From contig JAIESR010000003.1 of assembly GCA_019745775.1 (NCBI GenBank), forward strand, positions 1 through 64,000: a DNA stretch of 64,000 bases, in the 5' to 3' direction. Position numbers and translations under genes: made by a program. Below, piece after piece: positions 53,748-63,477 of the stretch (its first letter is position 1; each line of letters opens with the position of its first letter). This DNA is from Xanthobacteraceae bacterium (GTDB taxonomy: Bacteria > Pseudomonadota > Alphaproteobacteria > Rhizobiales > Xanthobacteraceae). The notes beneath the pieces are model-generated. The model saw only the letters and a list, made by a program, of their open reading frames with translations, had not been told where the DNA came from and searched no databases.

Positions 53748-55130
53748 ATGTCCACGTTCGACAATCCGTTCGACCCGAAGCGCCGGCTGAACCGGTCGGG
53801 ATGCAGTTGCGGCAGTCACGCGACACAGGACGATCACGATCGTGCTGCGCAGCTGCAATGCGCCGCGGTCGAAAGCGAGGACAAGCGCTACGAGGGCGTC
53901 GTCGCCTCGGCGGTGATGCGGAAGCTGTTCCCGCAGGATGCCGCGCGCCGTGCGTTCCTGAAGTCGGTGGGTGCTTCGACCGCGCTCGCCGCGATCTCAC
54001 AATTCTTTCCGCTCAAGACCGCAACCGACGTGTTCGCGCAGGGCGGTCCGGTCGAGAAGAAGAACCTCAAGGTCGGCTTCATCCCGATCACCTGCGCGAC
54101 GCCGATCATCATGGCCGAGCCGATGGGCTTCTATAAGCGCCATGGCCTCGACGTCGAAGTGATCAAGACCGCGGGCTGGGCCGTCATCCGCGACAAGACC
54201 ATCAACAAGGAATACGACGCCGCCCACATGCTCTCGCCGATGCCGCTCGCGATTACGCTGGGCGCCGGCTCGAAGCCGATCCCCTATACGATGCCGGCGG
54301 TGGAGAATATCAACGGCCAGGCGATTACGCTGTCGGTGAAGCACAAGGACAAGCGCGATCCGAAGTCCTGGAAAGGCTTCAAGTTCGCGGTGCCGTTCGA
54401 CTTTTCGATGCACAACTACCTGCTGCGCTACTACCTTGCGGAGCATGGCCTCGATCCCGACCAGGACGTGCAGATTCGGGCGGTGCCGCCGCCGGAAATG
54501 GTCGCGAACCTGCGCGCCGACAATATCGACGGCTTCCTCGGCCCCGATCCGATGAACCAGCGCGCCGTCTACGACGGTGTCGGCTTCATCCACATCCTTT
54601 CGAAGGATATCTGGGAAGGGCATCCGTGCTGCGCATTCGCCGCGTCGCAAGAATTCGTCAAGACGATGCCGAACAGCTACGCCGCGCTGCTCAAGGCGAT
54701 CATCGACGCAACCGCATTCGCGACCAAGGCCGAGAACCGCAAACAGATCGCCGAGGCGATCGCGCCGCCAAACTACATCAACCAGCCGGTCACGGTGCTG
54801 GAGCAGATCCTGACCGGCACTTTCGCCGACGGCCTCGGCAAAGTGCAGAAGGTGCCGAACCGCATCGACTTCGATCCTTTCCCTTGGGAGTCGTTTGCGA
54901 TCTGGATCATGACGCAGATGAAGCGCTGGGGTCAGATCAAGGGCGATATCGATTACGCGGCCATTGCCAGGCAGGTCTATCTCGCTACCGACACCACGCG
55001 ACTGATGAAAGAGGTCGGCCTCAAGCCGCCGACCTCGACGACGAAAACCTTCGCCGTCATGGGCAAGACGTTCGATCCGTCAAAGCCCGAGGAATACCTC
55101 AAGGGCTTCAAGATCAGAAGGACTGCGTAG
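53748..55130 (+). CDS. NrtA/CmpA-type ABC substrate-binding protein (cyanate/nitrate-type)
   Basis: 460 residues from ATG 53748 (AGGAG eight bases upstream, 29 bases from the predicted transcription start). The first 60 residues are a Cys/His-containing extension (RSGCSCGSHATQDDHD...QC). Next comes a twin-arginine signal, ARRAFLKSVGASTALAAI, around residues 66-83, so the Tat motif is unusually far from the N-terminus. The mature part follows the nitrate/bicarbonate/cyanate-binding class: LKVGFIPITCATPIIMAEPMGFYKRHGLDVEVIKTAGWAVIRDK, FDFSMHNYLLRYYLAEHGLDPDQDVQIRAVPPPEMVANLRADNIDGFLGPDP. With the permease, ATPase and cyanase genes it forms one operon. Confidence 0.5.
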   Translation: MSTFDNPFDPKRRLNRSGCSCGSHATQDDHDRAAQLQCAAVESEDKRYEGVVASAVMRKLFPQDAARRAFLKSVGASTALAAISQFFPLKTATDVFAQGGPVEKKNLKVGFIPITCATPIIMAEPMGFYKRHGLDVEVIKTAGWAVIRDKTINKEYDAAHMLSPMPLAITLGAGSKPIPYTMPAVENINGQAITLSVKHKDKRDPKSWKGFKFAVPFDFSMHNYLLRYYLAEHGLDPDQDVQIRAVPPPEMVANLRADNIDGFLGPDPMNQRAVYDGVGFIHILSKDIWEGHPCCAFAASQEFVKTMPNSYAALLKAIIDATAFATKAENRKQIAEAIAPPNYINQPVTVLEQILTGTFADGLGKVQKVPNRIDFDPFPWESFAIWIMTQMKRWGQIKGDIDYAAIARQVYLATDTTRLMKEVGLKPPTSTTKTFAVMGKTFDPSKPEEYLKGFKIRRTA

Positions 55131-55133
55131 ACG

Positions 55134-55229
55134 ATGCCGCACGTGCCGGGCGTTCATCATCATTCGCATGACGTCGTTTCGCTGACCTTCGTTCCGCCGC
55201 AGCGGATAGAAGAAGGGGGCGCGTCATGA
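55134..55229 (+). CDS. possible 31-aa histidine-rich peptide upstream of the permease
   Basis: An ATG four bases after the previous stop opens a 31-codon frame (MPHVPGVHHHSHDVVSLTF...) that ends in a TGA overlapping the permease ATG (ATGA). A weak AAGGA lies about 12 bases ahead. The HHHSH stretch could bind metal, and the overlap suggests translational coupling. It may be only a leader; I give it low confidence. Confidence 0.5.
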   Translation: MPHVPGVHHHSHDVVSLTFVPPQRIEEGGAS

Positions 55230-56065
55230 ATCTCTCCATCGGCCTGCGCGCGGCCGTGCTGACGGTGGCGATCTTCATCGCGTTCATGCTGACGTGGCAC
55301 ATCGCCACCCAGGGCTCCGGGCCCGTCGCGCAGATGGACCCGGAATACGCCAAGCTTCTGGGCAAGACCGCGACCCAGGGCACGTCGGCGATGCCGGGCC
55401 CGCTCGATGTGGCGGCCAAGCTTTGGGAACACGCGCGGCAGCCGTTCTATGACCGCGGCCCGAACGACAAGGGCGTCGGCATTCAGCTCGCCTATTCGAT
55501 CGCGCGCGTCGGCGTCGGCTACCTGTTGGCGGTCGCGTTCGCAATCCCGATCGGCTTCCTGATTGGCATGTCGCCGCTGATGAGCCGCGCGCTCGATCCG
55601 TTCATCCAGGTGCTGAAGCCGATCTCGCCGCTCGCCTGGATGCCGCTCGCGCTCTACACCATCAAGGATTCGCACCTCTCGTCGATTTTCGTGATCTTCA
55701 TCTGCTCGGTGTGGCCGATGCTGATCAACACGGCTTTCGGTGTCGCGGCGGTGCGCAAGGAGTGGCTCAACGTCGCGCGCACGCTCGAGGTGGGCACGAT
55801 CCGCCGCGCCTTCACCATCATCCTGCCGGCGGCGGCGCCGACGATCCTCACCGGCATGCGCATCTCCATTGGCATCGCCTGGCTGGTGATCGTCGCGGCC
55901 GAGATGCTCGTCGGCGGCACCGGCATCGGTTACTTCGTGTGGAACGAGTGGAACAACCTCTCGATCACCAACGTGATCACCGCGATCCTGCTGATCGGTC
56001 TGGTCGGCATGATCCTCGATCAGATCCTTGCGCGGCTCACGCGCTTCGTCACTTTCCCGGAGTGA
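55226..56065 (+). CDS. ABC importer permease (NrtB/CynB type)
   Basis: 279 residues; GAAGGGGG precedes ATG 55226. About six transmembrane helices, starting [21 protein letters not shown], followed by a 60-residue periplasmic insertion with [24 protein letters not shown], then [28 protein letters not shown] and the ATPase-coupling loop [33 protein letters not shown]. It matches nitrate/sulfonate/taurine-class permeases and pairs with the ATPase gene downstream (10-base gap). Confidence 0.5.
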   Translation: MNLSIGLRAAVLTVAIFIAFMLTWHIATQGSGPVAQMDPEYAKLLGKTATQGTSAMPGPLDVAAKLWEHARQPFYDRGPNDKGVGIQLAYSIARVGVGYLLAVAFAIPIGFLIGMSPLMSRALDPFIQVLKPISPLAWMPLALYTIKDSHLSSIFVIFICSVWPMLINTAFGVAAVRKEWLNVARTLEVGTIRRAFTIILPAAAPTILTGMRISIGIAWLVIVAAEMLVGGTGIGYFVWNEWNNLSITNVITAILLIGLVGMILDQILARLTRFVTFPE

Positions 56066-56075
56066 GGCGCCCCAT

Positions 56076-57020
56076 ATGAGCGACAAGGCGACCGACAAGT
56101 TCATTTCGATCGAAGGCATCACCAAGCGCTTCCCGGCGCCCGGCGGCGGTGCCACCACGGTGTTCGAGGACCTCTGGCTGTCGATGCCGCGCGGCGACTT
56201 CACCTGCATCATCGGCCACTCCGGCTGCGGCAAGACCACCGTGCTCAACATCCTCGCCGGTCTCGATACGCCGAGCGAAGGCGCCGTCATCGTCGACGGG
56301 CAGGCGATCGAAGGCCCGAGCATCGACCGCGCGGTCATATTTCAAAGCCACGCGCTGCTGCCGTGGCGGACCGTCATGGGCAACGTGATCTACGCGGTGT
56401 CGTCGAAATGGCGGTACTGGACGAAGACCGAGCAGCAACGCCAGGCGCAGAAATTCATCGACCTGGTCGGCCTCACCGGGTCCGAGCACAAGCGGCCGGC
56501 CGAGCTCTCCGGCGGCATGAAGCAGCGCGTCGGCATTGCGCGGGCGCTGTCGATCGAGCCCAAGATCATGCTGATGGACGAGCCGTTCTCGGCGCTCGAT
56601 GCGCTGACGCGCGGCACGCTGCAGGACGAGGTGCGCCGCATCTGCATGGAGACCGGCCAAACCGTCTTCATGATCACGCACGACGTCGACGAGGCGATTT
56701 ACCTGGCCGACCGCATCGTGATGATGAGCAACGGTCCGGATGCGGTGTTCGCCGAGATCGTCGAGAACCCGCTGCCGAAGGACCGCAAGCGCACCGACTT
56801 CCACAAACACCCGCTCTATTACGGCGTGCGCAACCACATCATCGACTTCCTGGTGACGCGCTCGAAGACGATCCGCGACGAGGTCAAGGCGGGCGTTCCG
56901 TTCGATCGCCGCCATGTGCCCGTAGTGCGGCCGGGCGCCGGCGTTGCGGCGGTGGCAAGCACGCCGTCGTCGCCGGCAGCGATGCCCGGGCTCGCCCGGG
57001 CTTCGGTGGTCAACGGATGA
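56076..57020 (+). CDS. ABC importer ATPase (NrtD/CynD type)
   Basis: 314 residues from ATG 56076. Walker [11 protein letters not shown]-loop [10 protein letters not shown], signature [15 protein letters not shown], Walker [13 protein letters not shown] and the H-loop [21 protein letters not shown], all typical of nitrate/sulfonate/taurine importers. The C-terminal 60 residues extend past the ATPase core with a Pro/Ala-rich tail, without the second binding domain of NrtC. It powers the permease at 55226. It is followed, 68 bases on, by cyanase. Confidence 0.5.
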   Translation: MSDKATDKFISIEGITKRFPAPGGGATTVFEDLWLSMPRGDFTCIIGHSGCGKTTVLNILAGLDTPSEGAVIVDGQAIEGPSIDRAVIFQSHALLPWRTVMGNVIYAVSSKWRYWTKTEQQRQAQKFIDLVGLTGSEHKRPAELSGGMKQRVGIARALSIEPKIMLMDEPFSALDALTRGTLQDEVRRICMETGQTVFMITHDVDEAIYLADRIVMMSNGPDAVFAEIVENPLPKDRKRTDFHKHPLYYGVRNHIIDFLVTRSKTIRDEVKAGVPFDRRHVPVVRPGAGVAAVASTPSSPAAMPGLARASVVNG

Positions 57021-57088
57021 ATTGATCGATCGACGCGCGGCCGTCCCGCGCGTCACCACGCATGCTGGCTGGAGAAAAGGAGCCGACC

Positions 57089-57577
57089 ATGAACCGTGCC
57101 GCTCTCACTGAGAAGATCCTCGACATCAAGCGCGAGAAGGGTTGGAAGTGGAAGACGATCTGCGAAAAGGTCGGGGGTTTCTCCGACACGCTGATCGTCG
57201 GCGCGCTGCTTGGACAGATGAAGCTGACCAAGCCGCAGGCCGCGAAGGCCGCCGAGCTATTCGGCCTGTCGAAGAGCGAGGAGGCGCTGCTCAACGAGGT
57301 GCCGATGCGCGGCACCGGCACGCCGATGCCGCCGACCGATCCGCTGATCTATCGCTTCTACGAGATGGTGATGGTCAATGGCCCGGCGTGGAAGCAGCTG
57401 ATCGAGGAAGAATTCGGCGACGGCATCATGTCGGCGATCGACTTCGACTTCCAGATGGAGCGTGTCGCCAATCCCAAGGGCGATCGTGTCAAGTTCACGA
57501 TGTCGGGCAAGTTTCTGCCGTACAAGTACTACGGCGCGTCGGGCAACGTGCCGGAATACGGCTACAAGGAAGAATAA
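57089..57577 (+). CDS. cynS: cyanate hydratase (cyanase)
   Basis: 162 residues from ATG 57089, with AAGGAG seven bases upstream (an in-frame ATG at 57062 is less well placed). It converts cyanate and bicarbonate to ammonia and carbon dioxide. Catalytic residues are R89, E92 (YRFYEMV) and S115 (GIMSAIDF), each seven residues ahead of R96, E99 and S122 in the E. coli enzyme. The N-terminal helical part (REKGWKWKTICEKVGGFSDTLIVGALLGQMKL) is the usual homeodomain-like fold. It forms a decamer in known cases. Its operon position after a NrtA-type importer makes cyanate import followed by hydrolysis the clear reading. Confidence 0.5.
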   Translation: MNRAALTEKILDIKREKGWKWKTICEKVGGFSDTLIVGALLGQMKLTKPQAAKAAELFGLSKSEEALLNEVPMRGTGTPMPPTDPLIYRFYEMVMVNGPAWKQLIEEEFGDGIMSAIDFDFQMERVANPKGDRVKFTMSGKFLPYKYYGASGNVPEYGYKEE

Positions 57578-57581
57578 GGCG

Positions 57582-58259
57582 ATGGTCGCGGTCCATCGCA
57601 GCTATCCGAAGAAGGCAGGCTTCCGCCTCGGAATCTATCTCTGCAAGGACGCCGAGATCGTCGACTTCGCCGCGCCGCACGGGGTGTTCTCGGTGGCGCG
57701 GCGGTACGATCCGGAACTCGACGCCTTCATCGTCGCGGAAGCGCTGCGCCCGGTGCAGGCGCAGGCCGGCTTCACGGTGATGCCCAACTACGGCTTCAAC
57801 GACGCGCCCGACATGGACGCGTTCCTGATCCCGGGCGGCTTCGGGCTGCGGCAGGAGACCAACAACGGACGGCTGCACGCCTTCATCCGCGCGCTGCCGG
57901 AGAGGACGCTGCTGGTGAGCGTCTGCACCGGCTCGTGGATCTATGGCCGCATGGGGCTGCTCGACGGCAAGGCCGCGACCAACCGCAAGGAGCCGGACCG
58001 CCTTGAAGCCTCCAACATGGGCAAGGTTCCTATCGAGCGATTGGCTGAAATTGCTCCGAAATGCCGTATCAGCCGCGCGCGCGTGGTCGATTCCGGCCGC
58101 ATCATCTCCGGCGGCGGGATCAATTCCGGCATGGAAGTGGGCTTCCACCTCCTGCGCCGCGCCGGCTACGACGAGGCCTTCATCGCCGACGTCGCGCGCG
58201 TGATGGAATACAAGGCCGCCTACGACGTCTATCGCGACGACATCGAATACGACGGGTGA
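57582..58259 (+). CDS. DJ-1/PfpI family protein, isonitrile hydratase-like
   Basis: 225 residues from ATG 57582, four bases after the cyanase stop. It has the DJ-1 superfamily fold with nucleophile C115 in LLVSVCTGSWIYG, the acidic D28 in AEIVDFAAPHGVF, and PDMDAFLIPGGFGLRQE. Asp-Cys-Thr positions match the isonitrile hydratase InhA pattern (D, C, T). It also resembles GlxA-type regulators but lacks their AraC helix-turn-helix, so it is an enzyme. The pairing with cyanase suggests hydration or detoxification of an isonitrile, cyanide-derived or other C-N compound. That is inference. Confidence 0.5.
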   Translation: MVAVHRSYPKKAGFRLGIYLCKDAEIVDFAAPHGVFSVARRYDPELDAFIVAEALRPVQAQAGFTVMPNYGFNDAPDMDAFLIPGGFGLRQETNNGRLHAFIRALPERTLLVSVCTGSWIYGRMGLLDGKAATNRKEPDRLEASNMGKVPIERLAEIAPKCRISRARVVDSGRIISGGGINSGMEVGFHLLRRAGYDEAFIADVARVMEYKAAYDVYRDDIEYDG

Positions 58260-58272
58260 GGCACGCGGCGAG

Positions 58273-59598
58273 CTACGCCGCCTGCTTCATCTGCGCGGCG
58301 CGCTGCACGAACAGTCGTGACAGCGGGCTCTTCGGCCGCGTCGCCAACCGCTCGGCGGCGAGCGCGGTCGCGATCGAGTGCTGGCCCGAACGCAGTGCCG
58401 ACTCGATCAAGGTGAGGTCGAGTACGTCGCGCTGGGCGTGGCTGCCGCCGAAGCGATGCGCGATGTTGCGCACCTCGCGCAGCCGCCGGAGCGCGTCGGC
58501 GTAGTTGCCGTCGCCGAACGCCTTGATCGCCAGCACGATGGGGTGGCCGACCTTGCGCGTGAACATGGCGTTGTCGCCGTCGCGCTGCATCGCCTCCTGC
58601 TGTGCCTCGATCACCTGGGCGAGCGCGTCCTTGCGGCCGGCGCCGACGAAGGCCATCGCCGCGTGGGCGTCGTTGAAGGCATAGTTGCCGGCGCCCGCAT
58701 GCGGTTGCCAGGCGTCCGCGACCGCCTGCCAGCGGTCGCCGACATCGACGCCGCGCAGTTGCATCCGCCACAGCATTGCCGAGGCGTCGATCATCTCCAG
58801 GATGATCTTGGATTTCGCGCCGTAGATCGGACCGTCGAACAGCTTCAGCGCCTCGTCGGCCTGGCCGAGATCGAGGTGATAGAGCGCGACATGCCACCAA
58901 TTGTGGACGGCAAAGAAGCTGTCGCGCGACCAGCCTTCGGTGTTGCCGGTCATCCAGGTGATGCCTTCCTGCTGGCGGCCCTGCATCTCCATCACGTGTG
59001 CGACGGCGTGCTGCGCCCAGGAGTCGCGGGCGTTGAGCGCGACCGCGGTGCGGCCGGCAACTTCGGCCGCGATGTAGTCGCCGGTCTCCTCGAGGCCGAA
59101 CGCGTGCATGCCGAGCATCGTGTGATAGCCCGGCACGTCGTTCGACCACGCCGGCAGTGCCCGCGCGATGCGATCGCGCAGCATGCGCGCCTCGCCGCGG
59201 AAGAAGTCGAGCTGATGGCCGACCTGGAGCGCGAGCAGGTCATGCGGGTTTTCGATCGCGACGTCCTCCATCACCTGCGCCGCCTGGTGCCAGCGGCCTT
59301 CGATCAGATGATCGATAGCGTCGAGATGGCCCTGCTCCTGCGCGGTGGCGGGAAGCGCCCGGGCGGCATCGCGTGACGCGCGCGCGACGGCAATTCCGGC
59401 GGGCTCGGTGCCGAGCAGATGCAGCCGCGCGCGCAGCGCGTGCGCCATCACGAAATCGGGACTCTCGGCAATCGCCTTGTCGACCGATGCAACCGGGTCG
59501 TTGATGAAGAGATTCAGTTCCCGCACCGCGGCTTCATAGTAGGGCAGGCTGTTCTCGGTCGCGCCTGTGACCGCATGACCCCGGCAATCTTTGAGCAC
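58273..59598 (-). CDS. tetratricopeptide protein of the TTC38 family
   Basis: 441 residues from GTG 59598, with AGGAGA seven bases upstream, which decides the start. Alpha-helical repeats throughout; the block NDVPGYHTMLGMHAFGLEETGDY, then AVNARDSWAQHAVAHVMEMQGRQQEGI and SFFAVHNWWHVALYHLDLGQADEAL are the hallmarks of TTC38-like proteins, found in eukaryotes and bacteria. There is no signal peptide. Function is not established; no catalytic residues are known. It converges with the operon at 53748-58259 (13-base gap). Confidence 0.5.
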   Translation of the reverse strand: MLKDCRGHAVTGATENSLPYYEAAVRELNLFINDPVASVDKAIAESPDFVMAHALRARLHLLGTEPAGIAVARASRDAARALPATAQEQGHLDAIDHLIEGRWHQAAQVMEDVAIENPHDLLALQVGHQLDFFRGEARMLRDRIARALPAWSNDVPGYHTMLGMHAFGLEETGDYIAAEVAGRTAVALNARDSWAQHAVAHVMEMQGRQQEGITWMTGNTEGWSRDSFFAVHNWWHVALYHLDLGQADEALKLFDGPIYGAKSKIILEMIDASAMLWRMQLRGVDVGDRWQAVADAWQPHAGAGNYAFNDAHAAMAFVGAGRKDALAQVIEAQQEAMQRDGDNAMFTRKVGHPIVLAIKAFGDGNYADALRRLREVRNIAHRFGGSHAQRDVLDLTLIESALRSGQHSIATALAAERLATRPKSPLSRLFVQRAAQMKQAA

Positions 59599-59781
59599 AC
59601 TTGTTCTCCTGTGTTCTTTTTTCGCGATTTGTCGCAGGGCCGTTAGTTGCCCGCGGGTACGGTTTGGTTCAAAGCAAAATTGACAAAATCCGGCGCGCGC
59701 TTGGAACTAAAGTATGAGAGCGCCACGCCGATCAGGACGTGACGCCCTCGGATCGAGGCGTTTCGACTGCGGTTGAGGCGA

Positions 59782-60234
59782 TCAGCGCCCGCGTGCGCCG
59801 TCACGGGATTGTGAATGCTGGCCGCCCGGCTCGGAGATGCTGCGCAGCGCTTCGCCGGCATTGTCGGGGCCATCCGCCACCGCGAGGTCGCCTAGCGACA
59901 CGATGCCGACCAGCCGCTTGCTCTTATTCAGCACCGGCAAGCGGCGCACCTTGGTGTCGGCCATGCTCTGCGCCACCTCGCCGACATCGTCGTCCTCGAA
60001 GCAGTACTTCACATCCTGGCTCATGACGTCCCGTACCGGGGTGTCGGGACCTTTGCCGAGCGCGATCGCGCGCACCGCGATGTCGCGATCGGTGATCATG
60101 CCGACCAGGCGGTCGTTCTCGCCGACTGGCAGGGAACCGGCGTCGATCTTGGCCATCAGCATGGCCGCGTCCCGGATCGACTGGTTGGGGCTTGCAATGC
60201 GTACGTCGTCGCTCATGGCCTCGCGAACTTGCAT
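59782..60234 (-). CDS. two-CBS-domain protein
   Basis: 150 residues; GGAGGAA precedes ATG 60234. Two CBS domains are plain: about 4-60 (VREAMSDDVRIASPNQSIRDAAMLMAKIDAGSLPVGENDRLVGMITDRDIAVRAIA) and about 66-125 (PVRDVMSQDVKYCFEDDDVGEVAQSMADTKVRRLPVLNKSKRLVGIVSLGDLAV). CBS pairs bind adenosine nucleotides and modulate partners. A basic Ser/Gly-rich tail follows. It is divergent from the Bug receptor gene and probably independent. Confidence 0.5.
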   Translation of the reverse strand: MQVREAMSDDVRIASPNQSIRDAAMLMAKIDAGSLPVGENDRLVGMITDRDIAVRAIALGKGPDTPVRDVMSQDVKYCFEDDDVGEVAQSMADTKVRRLPVLNKSKRLVGIVSLGDLAVADGPDNAGEALRSISEPGGQHSQSRDGARGR

Positions 60235-60380
60235 GGTTTCCTCCGTGCCGTGCCTGGGTTGAAATGGTTAGGCCTGCGCCACCTGTTCGGAGGAAACGCG
60301 GCGTGTTCCGGGCTGTTCCGCAGTCCCGGGGGAATTTGTGGCGGTTGGCAGGTCCGGCGCGCAGGGTATGATCCGTTCGG

Positions 60381-61403
60381 ATGTGCTCTCGAAAAATCCC
60401 CATGCGATCTTCGCTGATCGTCGCGCTTGTTGTCGTGGCAACGGCCATGCAGCCCGCGGCCGCGCAGGAATACTACCGCGGCAAGACGATCACGCTGTTT
60501 GCCGGCCAGCCGCCCGGCGGCGGTATCGATCTCGAGATGCGGCTGGTCGGGCAGTTCTACGGCAAGCACATCCCGGGCGGGCCGAGCATCGTGCCGCGCA
60601 ACATGCAGGGCGCCGGCGGGCTGATCCTCGGCAATCACCTCTACAGCGTGGCGAAGCCGGACGGCCTGACGCTCGGCATGCCCGGCCGTACCGGCTTCGT
60701 GCTGGCGCCCATCATCAGCGCCGCGGACACCAGGTACGACCTGCGCAAGTTCACCTGGATCGGCAGCTCGGCCTCGAGCAACCTCGTGCTGTGGATGCGC
60801 CGCGAGTCTGGCATCAAGCGCTTCGACGACCTCAAGAAGGCCAAGCGCGAGATCATCATCTCGGGCAGCGGCTCGACCACGTCGAACTCGATCATCCCGG
60901 AAGTGCTGGCGAAGTACGAGGGCATGCCGATCAAGGTCGTGCGCGGCTATCCCGGCATCGCCGACGCGGTGCTGGCGGTCGAGCGCGGCGAAACCGACGG
61001 CGTGCTCTGCCAGCGCGCGAGCATTCGTCCCGACATGCTGGCGTCAGGCGGCGTGATCCCGATCCTGCAACTGTTCGACATGGAGCCTGGCGTGCCGCTG
61101 CTGCAGGACCTGGTCGCGAACCCGCGCGAGAAGGCGCTGCTGGAATTGCTGGCGGCGCCGCAGAAGCTCGGCCTCGCCCTCATTGCGCCACCGGGCCTGC
61201 CTTCCGAGCTGACGCGCACCCTGCGCGCCGCCTATCTCGAGATGGTCGCGACCGCGGAATATCGCGATGAGGCGGTGAAGCGCGGTTTCGACGTCGGCAC
61301 GCCGAATGACGGCCAGGCGATCGCCGGCTACGTCGCCAGCACGCTGACCAGTTTCCCGGCCGAGACGATTGCCGAATACCGCACCTACGTGGAGCGACGT
61401 TAA
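60381..61403 (+). CDS. Bug/TctC-like periplasmic receptor
   Basis: 340 residues if started at ATG 60381; ATG 60402 gives a neater signal peptide (MRSSLIVALVVVATAMQPAAA/QEY) and is an equal choice. Mature features: GKTITLFAGQPPGGGIDLEMRLVGQFYGKHIPGGPSIVPRNMQGAGGLILGNHLYSVAKPDGLTLG, typical of the more distant Bug-related branch with IDLEMR in place of SDIVAR. It is an orphan, with no tctA/tctB beside it. It ends four bases inside the converging DUF427 gene. Confidence 0.5.
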   Translation: MCSRKIPMRSSLIVALVVVATAMQPAAAQEYYRGKTITLFAGQPPGGGIDLEMRLVGQFYGKHIPGGPSIVPRNMQGAGGLILGNHLYSVAKPDGLTLGMPGRTGFVLAPIISAADTRYDLRKFTWIGSSASSNLVLWMRRESGIKRFDDLKKAKREIIISGSGSTTSNSIIPEVLAKYEGMPIKVVRGYPGIADAVLAVERGETDGVLCQRASIRPDMLASGGVIPILQLFDMEPGVPLLQDLVANPREKALLELLAAPQKLGLALIAPPGLPSELTRTLRAAYLEMVATAEYRDEAVKRGFDVGTPNDGQAIAGYVASTLTSFPAETIAEYRTYVERR

Positions 61404-61774
61404 ACCTCTTCGATGGCGTCGACGCGGCTTGGATAGAACGCCAGCCGCCCGGAAATCTCCGCCATCGCCGGAAACGGCTGCTCATAGCTCCAGATCGCGT
61501 TCTCCGAAAGCTTGTCGCCGGCGCGGATCGAATAGTACGCCGCGTCGCCTTTGTAGGGGCAATGGGTGGAATGGCTGGTGCGCTCGAGCGCAGCCATGTC
61601 GGCGTCCTCGCGCGGGATGTAGAACACCGGCTTGTACGTCGTCTCGCGCAACGCCAGCGCGCGCGTGGTGTCGGCGATGACGCGGCCGTTGAACGTGACG
61701 CGCACGCGCTTGGGATGCGGCTCGATCGTGATCGGGTGGTCGGGACCGGGAAGTTTCATCGGAACGAACTCCAT
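61400..61774 (-). CDS. DUF427 domain protein
   Basis: 124 residues. The single DUF427 domain covers most of it: ITIEPHPKRVRVTFNGRVIADTTRALALRETTYKPVFYIPREDADMAALERTSHSTHCPYKGDAAYYSI and AIWSYEQPFPAMAEISGRLAFYPSRVD. The HCPYKGDAAYYSI motif is characteristic. It is a small beta-rich protein of unknown activity, common in bacteria and fungi. It converges with the Bug receptor gene, overlapping by four bases. Confidence 0.5.
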   Translation of the reverse strand: MEFVPMKLPGPDHPITIEPHPKRVRVTFNGRVIADTTRALALRETTYKPVFYIPREDADMAALERTSHSTHCPYKGDAAYYSIRAGDKLSENAIWSYEQPFPAMAEISGRLAFYPSRVDAIEEV

Positions 61775-61837
61775 GGAAGGCCCGGCCTTATGTGGTCGGC
61801 CGTGCGCCGCCGCGCAATCAACTCTGCGCGATGATCC

Positions 61838-62983
<1,146 letters not shown>

Positions 62984-63019
62984 ATCCGGCGGGTTCCGCG
63001 GGGGGAACGCCCTTGCTAG

Positions 63020-63304
<285 letters not shown>

Positions 63305-63327
63305 GGCGCTGCCGGTGCTCGGATGGA

Positions 63328-63358
63328 CGCACCGCCAACCGTGGGCGGTGCGTTTTTT
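63328..63358 (+). terminator. Rho-independent terminator
   Basis: Stem CGCACCGCC (63328-63336) pairs perfectly with GGCGGTGCG (63344-63352), seven-base loop, then six Ts (63353-63358). It ends the small gene at 63074-63304. Confidence 0.5.
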
Positions 63359-63417
63359 CTTGCGCGACAAGGCCTTAACGACACTCACGTTTTTTAAGCA
63401 CAATGGCGTTGAAATGG

Positions 63418-63453
63418 GGGGCTATGCCCGCTTAAAGCTTCGGGCATAGCCCC
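63418..63453 (+). promoter_or_regulatory. perfect 13-bp hairpin in the glmM leader
   Basis: GGGGCTATGCCCG (63418-63430) and its exact complement CGGGCATAGCCCC (63441-63453) enclose the ten-base loop CTTAAAGCTT. It lies 24 bases before the glmM ATG with no T tract, so it is not a simple terminator; it may be an operator or an mRNA structure that affects translation. Confidence 0.5.
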
Positions 63454-63477
63454 GCGCAGGGGAAGGGGTTGAGTTCC

